Source: Olivibacter sp. SDN3 (GTDB lineage Bacteria > Bacteroidota > Bacteroidia > Sphingobacteriales > Sphingobacteriaceae). Taken from it: a stretch of DNA of 64,000 nucleotides. Below the pieces are notes generated by a model. That model was not told where the DNA came from and made no database searches. It was given only the letters and a program-made list of their open reading frames with translations. The position numbers were made by a program, and so were the translations under genes. Each line of letters opens with the position of its first letter. The stretch's first letter is position 1. The stretch covers positions 3,658,001 to 3,722,000 of the forward strand of contig NZ_CP060497.1 of NCBI RefSeq assembly GCF_014334135.1. The letters run 5' to 3'. Positions 9,296-18,811 of the stretch are shown in pieces.

Positions 9296-9759
9296 TTTAT
9301 TTACAATTTGTTGCCATGGTGGACGCAAAGATTGATATCCACCGTCTGTTTTTTAATTGCATCAAAGTTGTAATAAAATATGTTGTATAACAAGTGTTTT
9401 TTTAAAAAGCACGTTTAAATATTTTATATAATGATTTTGTTAATTTTTTTTTCAATTTTTTATTCTTTTTATTGCAACTTAGTTCTTTTTTAAAAGAACT
9501 ATTGCGCGATTCTTATAAAGAAAAATTTGATCGCTTTGTACGCGTTTTAAATATTAAAGATTCAGTTATCTTTAAAGTGAGGGTGGTCGTGTTTTGTTAT
9601 ACGCGCAGTTCTATTTAAATTTTTATGGCACAAAGTTGGGGTTTGACGGATTTACGGAAGTAACCCGGATAACGACTGTTGTAGCTGAAACAAAGCTGTG
9701 CTGTGAGGTCCTAACCATTGATCGGGTTACTTCCATATGATCCATCGACATTTGCTGAT
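9296..9759. other. AT-rich intergenic region with inverted repeats
   Basis: No gene seen. Two structures stand out. TAGTTCTTTT / AAAAGAACTA (9480-9501) is a 10-bp-arm hairpin with a 2-nt loop. GGAAGTAACCCG (9656-9667) pairs with CGGGTTACTTCC (9723-9734) across 55 nt just after the stop of the PLC gene on the minus strand; it could be its terminator or a structured 3' end. Confidence 0.5.
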
Positions 9760-12450
9760 TTAAGCGTTTCGGTTTAAAGTAATTACACAATCTGTTACCC
9801 GGGCATCTTCCAGGAAGTCTACATAAACGATGTTTATTTGTTTGTCTTTGGGAGCGGTGGCCAGGAATTGACCGAGATTGCCATTGGCGGCTTTGCTGAT
9901 ATCATGCAAAGTGATTTTTATACCTTTGTTAATTATACTCCACACATCTTTAAAGGTGAGCGTCCAAGACAGTAAGAAAAGTTGTTTTGCATTTCCAGGA
10001 TTTGAAATCAGCTTTTCGAGCTGGTCTTTTCGCATTTCTTCATAATCATCCTTATTGGCGTACTTATCATAAATCGAAATACCTCGGTAAAAAGCGTTTG
10101 GAAAAGGGGTAAAATCGGCATCGTACCACACAATAACATTCGAACCGTCTTGTACTAAGGTGTCAAAGGTGCTTGTCAATGGGTTACCTTGGGGTTTGCG
10201 GATATAGGGGCCGATTTTATCTTGAATAAGTTGAGAAAATTCTCGATGTTGTTCTTCGTTAAAAGAACAAAAGGTAGAGATTTTCAGAATAATCAGCTCT
10301 CTACTGGTTGACCGTAAAAAAGATTGTATATCATCGAGCATATCATGAAAAGAGGCACCAATATTGTCATGATAGGCGTAAAATCTGCCGTCATGTTTAG
10401 TCGGCCGTAAATCAAAGAATCGTGCGCCGGCGTTGAGTTGCTGACCTAAAGTTAAAAATTGGGTTTCCGAAAACAAACGGGTGATTTTTCCGATATTGAT
10501 TTTGTCGAATTTTAACGTTCTACATTTACTTGGCACACGCGTCTCAGACATCTTATATGCGCCTGCGTCATGACTCCCCGGAATAGTGATCTGCCAGAGT
10601 GGTTTGTTTTTAAGATGATCATACATATGCTCCATCCACTTCTTTCTTTCAGTGATCAGGGAAGTAGAGTACCAAATGGTATTTTCGACGACGTCTGACT
10701 CATGGGTTTGTATGGCGATAGATCCATCTAGGGCACAAGCTACAGATGGCTTGGCACCATCATTGAAATGCTTGGCATTTGCCCATTCGATCTGCTTCTT
10801 TTCTACATAGACTTTACCGACACTACTCCAAAGCTTAACGGACTTTACGCCATTATGGGTTTCAATCACGAACCCCTCGTCATCAAGTGCGACGGTTGGT
10901 GTGCTGCCTTTTGAAAGCCAGACAGCTTTTCCCCAGTCAATTTTCTTTTCTTTTGTGTTCAATTGGCCAACCGTGTACCAAAGGTTATCATTACCCGACT
11001 CATTCGTATGTATTTCAACCACAACGCCTTGGTTGTTCATCGCCACCCTTGGTCGATAACCTGAGCCATATCTAACGGAATTTTCGAATTGCCACACTAT
11101 TTTATCGGATCGTGGATCTACTTTGCCCAACCGATACCAAAGACCTTTGGCCGATCCCTGAGAACCATGAACCTCAACGCACCAATGTTCATTATTTATA
11201 GCGACTGAAGGCAACTCACCTTTGTCATATTCATGACTGGGTCCCCAGCTTACTAGATTATTTTGCAGTTTACCTATATGGTACCACAAGCTGACGGAGG
11301 ATTGGGATTTATGTACTTCAACCAGTGTGCCTTGGTCGTTCATGGAGATAAAGGGATCTGCCCCGTAGTCATAATGAACACTTTTTTCCCATTTCACGTC
11401 CATTTGCGTGGTTTGTCCGATTCGATGCCACATTTTGCTGGCAACTTCAGAACAGTGCACTTCGAGCACCTGGCCTTTGGAATTAATGGCAACCGAAGTC
11501 CGGGTGCCGCCGCTGTCGGGTTCAGGTTTTTTGGATAGCCCGAAAGTGACATCTTTTAGTTGATTGAACCAATTGATGGCAATTGGCTTTGGATAACCTT
11601 CATCAACACCTTTATTGACATCAGTAAAGCGGATGTACTGCGTTCCCTTAAAAAAATAGATTTTTCCATTTTCTTTACGCATTAAAGCTGCATCGATTCC
11701 AGATTGAAAATCAGCCGGAAGACCCGGCCACATGAGGGCAATACTTTTGGGGTAGCCCACTTCAACACCCTCTTCAATCGTATTCATACGGACGTATTGA
11801 TCGCCTTTAAAAATATATATCTTCCCGTCGGATTGCCGCTGAAAGACGGTATCTATGCCTGCTTCAAAAGATTTGGGTAGGCCTTTCCAGTTACCGGCAA
11901 TGGGTTTCGGGTAGCCGGGGTCGACACCTTTAGGAATTGAGGAGTAACGCAAGTACTGATCGCCTTTAAAAATGTATATCTTTTCGTCGGATAGATGTTG
12001 GAAGACAGCATCTATGCCTGCCTCAAAAGATTTGGGTAAGCCTTTCCAGTTACCGGCGATAGGTTTTGGGTAGCCTGAATCAAGATAAGGGCTACCCTCG
12101 CTTAGTCGGGCGTAGTGCCTACCAAAGAACAGGTATATTTTCTTGTTGTAGGCACGCGCAAAGGAAGCGTTTACGCCAATGAAAAAGGTGTTTACATGGC
12201 TTGATTTAGCTCCGCTCACGTCATTTCCCTTTTTCTGTACCAAGGTTCTACGGAGTATGGAGTCTGTTTGGTCATCGATATCGAAATCAGGCCTTTCAGT
12301 TGCGAATCGCAAGCTATCGGGCGTTAGATCCTCGGGAATGTCGGCGATGACCGCATAGTCTGTTAATTGTTCGACTACTTTTCCTTTGATTTGTTCCAGT
12401 TCATCTAAAAATAGGTTGTAGTTTTCGGTAAATAGAATAAGCTGTTTCAT
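9760..12450 (-). CDS. Hemopexin-repeat / beta-repeat / PI-PLC X-domain protein
   Basis: 896 residues in four parts. Residues 1-85: short N-terminal region with no signal peptide. About 86-300: four hemopexin-type repeats, each with 'KIYIFKGDQYxR' and 'GYPKPIAxNWxGLP' elements; repeats two and three are nearly identical. About 316-600: five or six repeats of the form 'VAINxxGxVxEVHxS...LWYxxG'. About 610-896: a phosphatidylinositol-specific phospholipase C X domain with 'ITIPGSHDAGAY' (His627), 'GARFFDLRP' (679-683 region) and 'YAYHD' (His694), the two catalytic histidines of the PLC fold. It would cleave phosphoinositides or glycosyl-PI. Export route is unclear; the mix of lectin-like repeats and PLC suggests acting on foreign or eukaryotic membranes, which is inference. 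Confidence 0.82.
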   Translation of the reverse strand: MKQLILFTENYNLFLDELEQIKGKVVEQLTDYAVIADIPEDLTPDSLRFATERPDFDIDDQTDSILRRTLVQKKGNDVSGAKSSHVNTFFIGVNASFARAYNKKIYLFFGRHYARLSEGSPYLDSGYPKPIAGNWKGLPKSFEAGIDAVFQHLSDEKIYIFKGDQYLRYSSIPKGVDPGYPKPIAGNWKGLPKSFEAGIDTVFQRQSDGKIYIFKGDQYVRMNTIEEGVEVGYPKSIALMWPGLPADFQSGIDAALMRKENGKIYFFKGTQYIRFTDVNKGVDEGYPKPIAINWFNQLKDVTFGLSKKPEPDSGGTRTSVAINSKGQVLEVHCSEVASKMWHRIGQTTQMDVKWEKSVHYDYGADPFISMNDQGTLVEVHKSQSSVSLWYHIGKLQNNLVSWGPSHEYDKGELPSVAINNEHWCVEVHGSQGSAKGLWYRLGKVDPRSDKIVWQFENSVRYGSGYRPRVAMNNQGVVVEIHTNESGNDNLWYTVGQLNTKEKKIDWGKAVWLSKGSTPTVALDDEGFVIETHNGVKSVKLWSSVGKVYVEKKQIEWANAKHFNDGAKPSVACALDGSIAIQTHESDVVENTIWYSTSLITERKKWMEHMYDHLKNKPLWQITIPGSHDAGAYKMSETRVPSKCRTLKFDKINIGKITRLFSETQFLTLGQQLNAGARFFDLRPTKHDGRFYAYHDNIGASFHDMLDDIQSFLRSTSRELIILKISTFCSFNEEQHREFSQLIQDKIGPYIRKPQGNPLTSTFDTLVQDGSNVIVWYDADFTPFPNAFYRGISIYDKYANKDDYEEMRKDQLEKLISNPGNAKQLFLLSWTLTFKDVWSIINKGIKITLHDISKAANGNLGQFLATAPKDKQINIVYVDFLEDARVTDCVITLNRNA

Positions 12451-12649
12451 TTTTGTTTCTTTTTAATAATGAAATAAATGAAGTCTAAAAAAATGATAAT
12501 TAATTATGGGAAATAAAGTACAATATATGTGCAAAAATGTGACAAAATGTGTAATTAAATTAGAAGAACAGCCTTACAAAAACCTTACAATACTCCGTTA
12601 CACCGCTAAAAACGGCCTTATAACATGAAAGTGTTGCAGAAGGATATAC

Positions 12650-14401
12650 CTAGATGCTATGTATGAGCTTCCGAAGCTCATCGCGCTTGGTGAGGCCAAG
12701 CTTTTTGCGTATGCGGTGTTGTGTTACCAAAATAGTATTGGTGGATACACCCAGCATCAATGCCATTTCATTATTGCTGAGTTGCAGCTTTCCTAAACAG
12801 AGGCAGCGTATTTCTGCTTGAGTAATGAAGGGATAGGTGCAGCTGATGCTATGGATAAAATTGGGATACACTTTTGTGAAGGACTTTTTAAAATTATCCC
12901 AGTCGTTCGCGGTCAGGATGTTTTTTTCCTTTAATGATGCTAGCAGGCTTGTTTTGACACTGGTTTTCGTTTCTTGAAGTTGAGCAATGAGCTGCTGGTT
13001 CTCACGCGTTTTCTGAATGAGATTTTGGAGCTCCAGTTGCGCGTGCTTTAACGACTGGCGTGTATTTTCGTAGGCCAATTCCCGGATTCGCTGCTCGCTA
13101 AGCCATACCTGCCGTTCTTTCTTTTTCTTCAATTGCGCAACGTAATATAGCGCGAAACCAATTACGGCCAGTAACGATATTGCAATAACGGAGAGACTAT
13201 ATCGAAAATGTAAAGCGATTTTTTCCTGCTCCTGTAGGGCAATGCGTTCTCTGTTTTCCTGTATCCTAAGTTGATCTTGCGCCATTTTGATCACCGCGGT
13301 ATTGTATTTGGAATCTATCGCCCTTTCCACCTGTCTTAAACTGTCGCGATAGCGTATTGCCTGCTGGTAGGCCGAAATTTTAAGGTAATATGTATAACAG
13401 TTCTCGTAGTGCTGTCGCTTAAAAGTTTCAATGCCTTGCTGTTCCCCAAATTTAAAAGCCCTTTTTTTTGGAAAACTGCCTTCGGTAAGTAAGATGAATT
13501 TACGCGCCTTCGCTAGTGAATCGGTTTTCATATAGGCTTTTGCCATATCCGCATAGGCTTCCAGCGGCACTTCGAAATGCGCTAAGCTTCCTTTATTCAG
13601 TTGGTAGTTTTTCTGAAAATAGGGTACTGACTGCTGATAGGATTCCGCCGCGTAATATACTTCACCGATGTTCCCTGAAACCAGGCCCATCCAAACGGTA
13701 TCCCGATATTGTACGGCTTTCTGATAAGCGGTGTCTAAATAAAGCAGGGCACTGTCTGATTGATTTAATTTGAGATAGGCCATCCTTAAAGTGTTATATC
13801 GTTGAATATCAAGGTTTTTATTGAACTTTGGAAGTCTTGTCGAGAGTCTCATGGTCTTAATCACTTCCTCATAGTTTTGAAAGAAGTAATAATCCAACGC
13901 AAGATCATGCAGGTATTTGCCGATATTAGCTACCTTATTATAACCTAACTGTCTGAAAATTTGCTGCGCTTTAAGCGAATTTTGAAATGCTGCCCCGTAT
14001 TCCTCTAGCACGAACTGGTTCTGTCCGATTTCTTGCAAAATAATTCCTTTGTACAAAGCATCGTCCTTGAACGCTTCCTTTGTCAAGGTAGATCGAAAAA
14101 TCCTAATACGTTTACGGGCATCCTGCTCCGTAAAAGATCTTTGGATTGCTGTTAAATAGTGAAGCTCCTTCAACAGGTCACGGTCATCATGCTCTTTGGC
14201 AAAGCTTGTAACGTATTGCAATAAAGAATCGATTCCTTCTTGATCATTTTGTGCTTGGATACTCCGGTTAACGGAGCGTATTCGTTCCATGGTCGACGGT
14301 TCATCATCCAATTGGAGTACCGGGCCGTACCTGTCTTGTGCATGTACGGAGAAACAAAGTAGGGTGCCGAATAATATTTGATGTACATGGTATTTTGCCA
14401 T
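12650..14401 (-). CDS. TPR sensor with C-terminal LuxR-type HTH
   Basis: 583 residues from ATG at 14399-14401; that start gives the signal peptide 'AKYHVHQILFGTLLCFSVHA', whereas the longer open frame runs into a decayed neighbouring gene. Residues up to about 370 form tetratricopeptide repeats (periplasmic), followed by one membrane helix at about 400-420 ('YSLSVIAISLLAVIGFALYY'), a coiled coil, and a cytoplasmic winged/LuxR-like helix-turn-helix in the last 60 residues ('SNNEMALMLGVSTNTILVTQ'). This plan is common in Bacteroidota membrane-bound regulators that couple a periplasmic signal directly to DNA binding. Target genes are unknown; the PLC gene 200 bp downstream on the same strand is the obvious candidate. 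Confidence 0.82.
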   Translation of the reverse strand: MAKYHVHQILFGTLLCFSVHAQDRYGPVLQLDDEPSTMERIRSVNRSIQAQNDQEGIDSLLQYVTSFAKEHDDRDLLKELHYLTAIQRSFTEQDARKRIRIFRSTLTKEAFKDDALYKGIILQEIGQNQFVLEEYGAAFQNSLKAQQIFRQLGYNKVANIGKYLHDLALDYYFFQNYEEVIKTMRLSTRLPKFNKNLDIQRYNTLRMAYLKLNQSDSALLYLDTAYQKAVQYRDTVWMGLVSGNIGEVYYAAESYQQSVPYFQKNYQLNKGSLAHFEVPLEAYADMAKAYMKTDSLAKARKFILLTEGSFPKKRAFKFGEQQGIETFKRQHYENCYTYYLKISAYQQAIRYRDSLRQVERAIDSKYNTAVIKMAQDQLRIQENRERIALQEQEKIALHFRYSLSVIAISLLAVIGFALYYVAQLKKKKERQVWLSEQRIRELAYENTRQSLKHAQLELQNLIQKTRENQQLIAQLQETKTSVKTSLLASLKEKNILTANDWDNFKKSFTKVYPNFIHSISCTYPFITQAEIRCLCLGKLQLSNNEMALMLGVSTNTILVTQHRIRKKLGLTKRDELRKLIHSI

Positions 14402-14412
14402 TCTTACGCATT

Positions 14413-14708
14413 TTAAGCTTTTTCTAGTGTTAAACCAAATAGGCGAAATACGCATGTGATACCTGAGGCGATGCTTGACTTGGCGACCTTCTTGAATTCA
14501 CCTGCACAACACCTGGAGTTACAGCCACCAGAAAAGGATTTTTCACTCCGGTTAATACGAGGGTTTTATAAATGTTTTCGGGCGAGATGCTGAACGATTT
14601 GTTTACGTCGATAGCTTCTGAGTGTTCGTCGTTTACGCTATAGGCTTGCAACACATACGAGATGTGCTGCATGTCGAGTTTGGGTGCGACATTCGTTTTT
14701 ACTGTCAT
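14413..14708 (-). pseudogene. Remnant of ybaK (Cys-tRNA(Pro) deacylase family)
   Basis: Starts at ATG 14706-14708 with TNVAPKLDMQHISYVLQAY and continues to 'ENIYKTLVLTGVKNPFLVAV', the first half of YbaK/EbsC deacylases, which hydrolyse mischarged Cys-tRNA(Pro). At about 14515 a frameshift moves the conserved 'FKKVAKSS' into another frame, which ends at 14413-14415. The rest of the roughly 155-residue domain, including the conserved lysine-rich and G-G-x-S-P-x-G region, is missing. Its 3' part overlaps the 5' leader of the TPR regulator. Confidence 0.65.
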
Positions 14709-14793
14709 GGGAAAATATTGTTGCGCTGTTTAGAAATAAATCTACTAAAATAAAAATTATGTAGCACCTAAAGTTCGAAAACTAAACTGCTTG

Positions 14794-14853
14794 TTAACGC
14801 ATTGTTAATCGCTACAATTTGACCGAACACCACAGCAGGCTTTCCTATATTTG
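14794..14853 (+). promoter_or_regulatory. Duplicated promoter of the S41 peptidase remnant
   Basis: Contains TTAAC-GCATT-GTTAA (14794-14808), a 5-bp-arm inverted repeat, and TATATTTG (14846-14853), a perfect TAnnTTTG -7 element six bases before the ATG. The whole segment is nearly the same as 18747-18806 in front of the intact peptidase. Confidence 0.6.
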
Positions 14854-14858
14854 TCATT

Positions 14859-15268
14859 ATGAAAACCACCCTTGTCAAAACCAATGAGCAATTTTACCTG
14901 AACGATTTTCATAAAGACCGTAAATTCGACGAACAGGAGTGGACCTGCTCTTTCGTGCCCGGTAGAAGAAATCCAGATGCTAAAGTGTAAATTTTGGTAG
15001 GGCCTGGAACGGCATTTGCATCTGAGGGTTTGGCTTACGCCATGCAGAAACTAGGCAGGGCAACCATCGTGGCGATATGACGGCAGGAGCGGGGATCGTC
15101 GGATCATTTGTGCCATTAAAGCGCAATTTAATCGCATTTGTTCCGGTGAAGATGGTAGTCGGCCCGAGGTCTGAAGAAGGCTGGGAAGGAACCGGGGTTA
15201 TTCCAGATGTGTTTTCAGGACAAGAAGATGCGCTGGAGGTAACCCGTAGACTGATTGAAGAAGATTAG
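14859..15268 (+). pseudogene. Decayed, internally deleted copy of the S41 peptidase
   Basis: Starts MKTTLVKTNEQFYLNDFH, fusing the first 8 codons of the neighbouring peptidase (18812-19810) to its residue 205 region, so about 590 bp are missing. Further lesions: TAC to TAA nonsense at 14988-14990, a one-base deletion near 15070, then homology in a new frame through 'AGIVGSFVPLKRNLIAFVP' to the stop at 15266-15268. DNA identity to the intact copy remains high, so the duplication is fairly recent. Not functional. Confidence 0.88.
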
Positions 15269-15396
15269 AAGGCGAAATAATTTTCCTGTTTTCCGCAACA
15301 GTAGCTTTCGTACTTTACATCATAAACAGTTACACTAGGAATGACATACAGTTGTCACCATGGCGAATTAGCTTTGTGGTTCAATAAATATAGTAT

Positions 15397-17649
15397 ATGA
15401 AAGCAATAGCCGTATCGGGCGCCAGACAGAACAACCTGAAAAATATTTCGCTGAAAATACCGAAAAACCAGATTACTGTGTTTACCGGTGTCTCCGGTTC
15501 GGGAAAATCGTCGTTGGTGTTTGAAACTATAGGCGCCGAAGCACAACGTCAGATAAATGAGACCCAAAACAGCTTCACGAGAAATCGACTAAACCATATT
15601 GGTGTTGCGGACGTCGACAAGATCGAACATTTAAATGTACCGGTAATCATCAGCCAAAAGCGCTTGGGCGGAAACGCGCGGTCTACCGTAGGAACGGCTA
15701 CCGATAGCTATGCTTCCCTGCGACTGCTGTTTTCCAGAATGGGTGAACCTTTTGTCGGTTATTCAGGCCTCTTTTCATTTAACCATCCCCAAGGGATGTG
15801 TGCCGCCTGCGAAGGTCTTGGATTTGTCAGTACGATCAATATCGACGAACTGCTGGATAAAAATAAATCGCTGAATGAAGGCGCCATATTGTTCCCGACC
15901 TTTCAGCCGGGTGGATATAGGTGGATCAGATATGCCCATTCGGGATACTTCGATCGCGATAAAAAATTAAAGGACTTTACAGCGAAAGAGTGGGATTTGC
16001 TGCTCCACGCGAAGGAACACAAGCCGCCGCATCCCGGCAAATCCTGGGGAAAAACGATGCAGTACGTTGGATTGCTGCCCCGGATAGAAAATGATTTATT
16101 GAAGAAGGAATCCAAAGAACATAACCTAAGGAAAAAAGACCTGCAAAAAATTATCGTATCCGACATTTGTCCGGATTGCGGGGGCAAAAGGTTGAATAAA
16201 AAAATACTGACCTGTAAGATCAAGGGGAAGGACATCGCCGATTGTGCTGCGCTTCCCATCGATGAGCTGCTTGCATTCGTTAAATCACTTTCTTCCAAAT
16301 CATTCGATACGATACTAAGTGAACTTAAGAAGAAACTTGAAAATATAATCACCATAGGGCTGCAATACCTGACCTTGGATAGGGGAACGAATACCCTCTC
16401 GGGCGGTGAATCACAACGCATCAAGATGGTCAGGCATCTGGGAAACAGCTTGGAAGACTTGCTTTACATCTTTGATGAACCAAGTATCGGCCTGCACGCA
16501 AAGGATCTGGAAAATATTTCGCATATCATTCGTCAAATAAAAGAAAAAGGGAACACGGTACTTATCGTAGAACATGATCCTGACATCATTAAAATAGCCG
16601 ATCATGTAGTTGATATGGGCCCACTATCTGGAATTCACGGCGGCGAGATCATCTTTCAGGGTACGTTTGAAGATCTCAAGGCCTCAAATGGTAAAACCGG
16701 CAGTTATTTTTCGCAAACGCGCAAATACAAGGTCAATCCACGCAAGGAGGCCGGATCAATTCAGCTAAAAGAGGCAGAACTGTTCAATCTCAAAAAGATT
16801 ACGGTAAACATCCCCACACAGGTGTTATCAGTGGTTACCGGTGTGGCCGGTTCGGGCAAAAGTACCCTGATTGGCAAGGTCTTGCCGATCCAGTATCCAG
16901 AAGTAAAGATAATCGATCAGGCTCCGATCATAGGCAGTTCAAGAAGCACCTTACTGACTTATCTGGATATTTCCGATAAGATCAGAAAGTTGTTTGCGCT
17001 TGCCAATAAGGCCGATCATCGGCTTTTCAGCACGAACAGTCTGGGCGCATGTGCGAATTGCAGGGGATTGGGTTTCGAAAAGATCGATCTGGCATTCATG
17101 GACGATATGGAACAGCCTTGCGAAGTATGCCAGGGCAGTGGGTTTAATCCGGAAGTGTTAACATACACGTTTCAGCATAAAAGTATTGCCGAGGTTATGG
17201 CGCTTACCGTAGAAGAAGCAGCAGATTTTTTCGGCCATTATGACTTTGCATCTCCTTTTAAGCTGCTGATGGAGCTTGGTCTGGGCTACCTGAAATTAGG
17301 ACAACGACTTAATGCGTTCTCAGGAGGAGAAAGGCAACGACTGAAATTAAGTGGTGAGCTGAAAGGCGAAAATAATCTGCTCGTTTTGGATGAACCAAGT
17401 ACAGGCCTGCATCCTTCGGACACGAAAAAGTTGCTGGATATTTTGAATAGGTTGGTAGATCAAGGTAACACGCTGATTGTAATCGAACACAATCTTGATA
17501 TTATATCGCAAGCGGATTGGATTATTGATATTGGCCCCGGTGCAGGAAAGTATGGTGGTGAATTGATGTTTGAAGGGACAGTGGAGGGGTTGTTAAGCAA
17601 CCATACCGCTGAAACAGCAAAATATTTAAAAAAGCATTTGTTTGCTTAG
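15397..17649 (+). CDS. UvrA-like ABC ATPase (UvrA2 class)
   Basis: 750 residues against about 940 for true UvrA. Two ABC ATPase halves: P-loop 'GVSGSGKSSL' at about residues 31-40 and 'GVAGSGKSTL' at about 486-495; signatures 'LSGGESQR' and 'FSGGERQR'; Walker B 'LYIFDEPSIGLH' and 'LLVLDEPSTGLHP'. Two zinc modules are visible as CxxC pairs ('CAACEGLGF', 'CPDCGGKR', 'CANCRGLGF', 'CEVCQGSGF'). The short insertion after the first P-loop suggests loss of the UvrB-binding domain, as in class II UvrA proteins linked to DNA-damaging drug tolerance in other bacteria. Role here is inferred. Starts 130 bp after the peptidase remnant. Confidence 0.88.
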   Translation: MKAIAVSGARQNNLKNISLKIPKNQITVFTGVSGSGKSSLVFETIGAEAQRQINETQNSFTRNRLNHIGVADVDKIEHLNVPVIISQKRLGGNARSTVGTATDSYASLRLLFSRMGEPFVGYSGLFSFNHPQGMCAACEGLGFVSTINIDELLDKNKSLNEGAILFPTFQPGGYRWIRYAHSGYFDRDKKLKDFTAKEWDLLLHAKEHKPPHPGKSWGKTMQYVGLLPRIENDLLKKESKEHNLRKKDLQKIIVSDICPDCGGKRLNKKILTCKIKGKDIADCAALPIDELLAFVKSLSSKSFDTILSELKKKLENIITIGLQYLTLDRGTNTLSGGESQRIKMVRHLGNSLEDLLYIFDEPSIGLHAKDLENISHIIRQIKEKGNTVLIVEHDPDIIKIADHVVDMGPLSGIHGGEIIFQGTFEDLKASNGKTGSYFSQTRKYKVNPRKEAGSIQLKEAELFNLKKITVNIPTQVLSVVTGVAGSGKSTLIGKVLPIQYPEVKIIDQAPIIGSSRSTLLTYLDISDKIRKLFALANKADHRLFSTNSLGACANCRGLGFEKIDLAFMDDMEQPCEVCQGSGFNPEVLTYTFQHKSIAEVMALTVEEAADFFGHYDFASPFKLLMELGLGYLKLGQRLNAFSGGERQRLKLSGELKGENNLLVLDEPSTGLHPSDTKKLLDILNRLVDQGNTLIVIEHNLDIISQADWIIDIGPGAGKYGGELMFEGTVEGLLSNHTAETAKYLKKHLFA

Positions 17650-17693
17650 GGCGAAATGCTCAAAGTACCGCCCCAGGGCTGGCTGCTTACCCA

Positions 17694-18551
17694 TTAAGGC
17701 TTGAATGAACCGTCTCTCGCCACGGGCAAATTGTTGCTGCTCCATTCACTCCAAGAGCCTACGTATAGTTTCGGTATGTCTAAGCCGGCGTAGTCGAAGG
17801 CCAGAAGGGTGTGGCAAGCGGTCACGCCTGATCCGCAGTGTATAATGCTGTCGCTGGCTAGCTCATCGCCAAGTGACGCGATGTACATTTGTTTTAGCTC
17901 GGCTGCATCCTTAAAATAACCCTGTTCATCTAAATTGTTGGACAAGGGGATATTGACCGCGTTGGGAATGTGGCCAGCCACAGCGTCAATGGGTTCTTCT
18001 ATACCACGGTAACGCGCATTGGAGCGTACATCAATGATCTTATTGCTGGCATGCCGACTGACACGTTGAACTTCTTCCAGCGTGCTGATAGGTAATAGCC
18101 ATTTTTCTGCGGGGTAGGGTTCAACTGCTTTTACCCGTTCCTCGCCTGAGCGCAAGGGAAGTTCATGGCGTTTGGCTGCCGCCAGACCGCCATCCAGCAC
18201 CTGAACTTTCGAGTGGCCTATCGCACGAAGCATCCACCAGAAACGCGCTGCCGCGTTCGACCCGTTTTTGTCGTCATAGATCACAACATGACTGCCCGCG
18301 GTGATACCCAGATTGCCCAATGTTTGCGTAAATGTTTTGACTGCAGGTAGCGGATGCCTTCCACCATTAGCCGGATCTACCGGAACATTGCTGAGCTGCG
18401 TGTCGAGATCAACCAGGCGTGCCCCTTTGACATGTGATTGTAAATAATTTGTTTTGGCTTCAGGCCCGTTGGAAGCATCAATGATCACCAATTGATCGGA
18501 ATCGAGTAAACTTAAAAGTTCTGTAGCGTCAATAATGGGAGAGTAGCGCAT
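17694..18551 (-). CDS. sseA: Thiosulfate/3-mercaptopyruvate sulfurtransferase
   Basis: 285 residues, two rhodanese domains. The N-terminal domain (1-130) is the inactive structural copy. The C-terminal domain (about 160-285) has 'IDVRSNARYRG', 'GHIPNAVNIP' and the active loop CGSGVTA with catalytic Cys239. The CGSGVT loop is typical of mercaptopyruvate sulfurtransferases, which move a sulfane sulfur to thiols or cyanide; thiosulfate as donor is also possible. Cytoplasmic. Divergent from the S41 peptidase gene with 260 bp between them. Confidence 0.82.
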   Translation of the reverse strand: MRYSPIIDATELLSLLDSDQLVIIDASNGPEAKTNYLQSHVKGARLVDLDTQLSNVPVDPANGGRHPLPAVKTFTQTLGNLGITAGSHVVIYDDKNGSNAAARFWWMLRAIGHSKVQVLDGGLAAAKRHELPLRSGEERVKAVEPYPAEKWLLPISTLEEVQRVSRHASNKIIDVRSNARYRGIEEPIDAVAGHIPNAVNIPLSNNLDEQGYFKDAAELKQMYIASLGDELASDSIIHCGSGVTACHTLLAFDYAGLDIPKLYVGSWSEWSSNNLPVARDGSFKP

Positions 18552-18746
18552 ACACTTTTGTTTTTAAGATGAGAAGATCATTATGGAAGTAAAGATACGG
18601 AATGTATTTGGTAAACGGAATTGTTGACCGCATTAAAAGTACGCATTTGCTTATCCTCGCTCTAACAGACTTAATCTCTCGCTGATCATTTATGGGAAGT
18701 ATATGGCAGAGATAAAAGCATAGCTCGATCAGTCGATAGATGATTG

Positions 18747-18806
18747 TTAACGCATTGTTAATTTGACAGAATAAACCGAACACCATAGTAGCCTTTCCTA
18801 TATTTG
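18747..18806 (+). promoter_or_regulatory. Promoter region of the intact S41 peptidase
   Basis: TTAAC-GCATT-GTTAA inverted repeat at 18747-18761 and TATATTTG at 18799-18806, conserved with the copy at 14794-14853. The -7 box ends six bases before the first ATG, so transcription would start at or in the coding region. This favours either a leaderless message or use of the ATG at 18842. Confidence 0.6.
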
Positions 18807-18811
18807 TCGTC

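Noticed and set aside
11700-12110. Repeated 180-bp blocks as a possible CRISPR or DNA repeat
   Set aside because: They are in frame and encode hemopexin repeats; no regular short repeat/spacer pattern is found anywhere in the window.
14742-14775. TCTACTAAAATA resembling the sulfur operator
   Set aside because: The second arm is missing, and it lies before a decayed ybaK gene.
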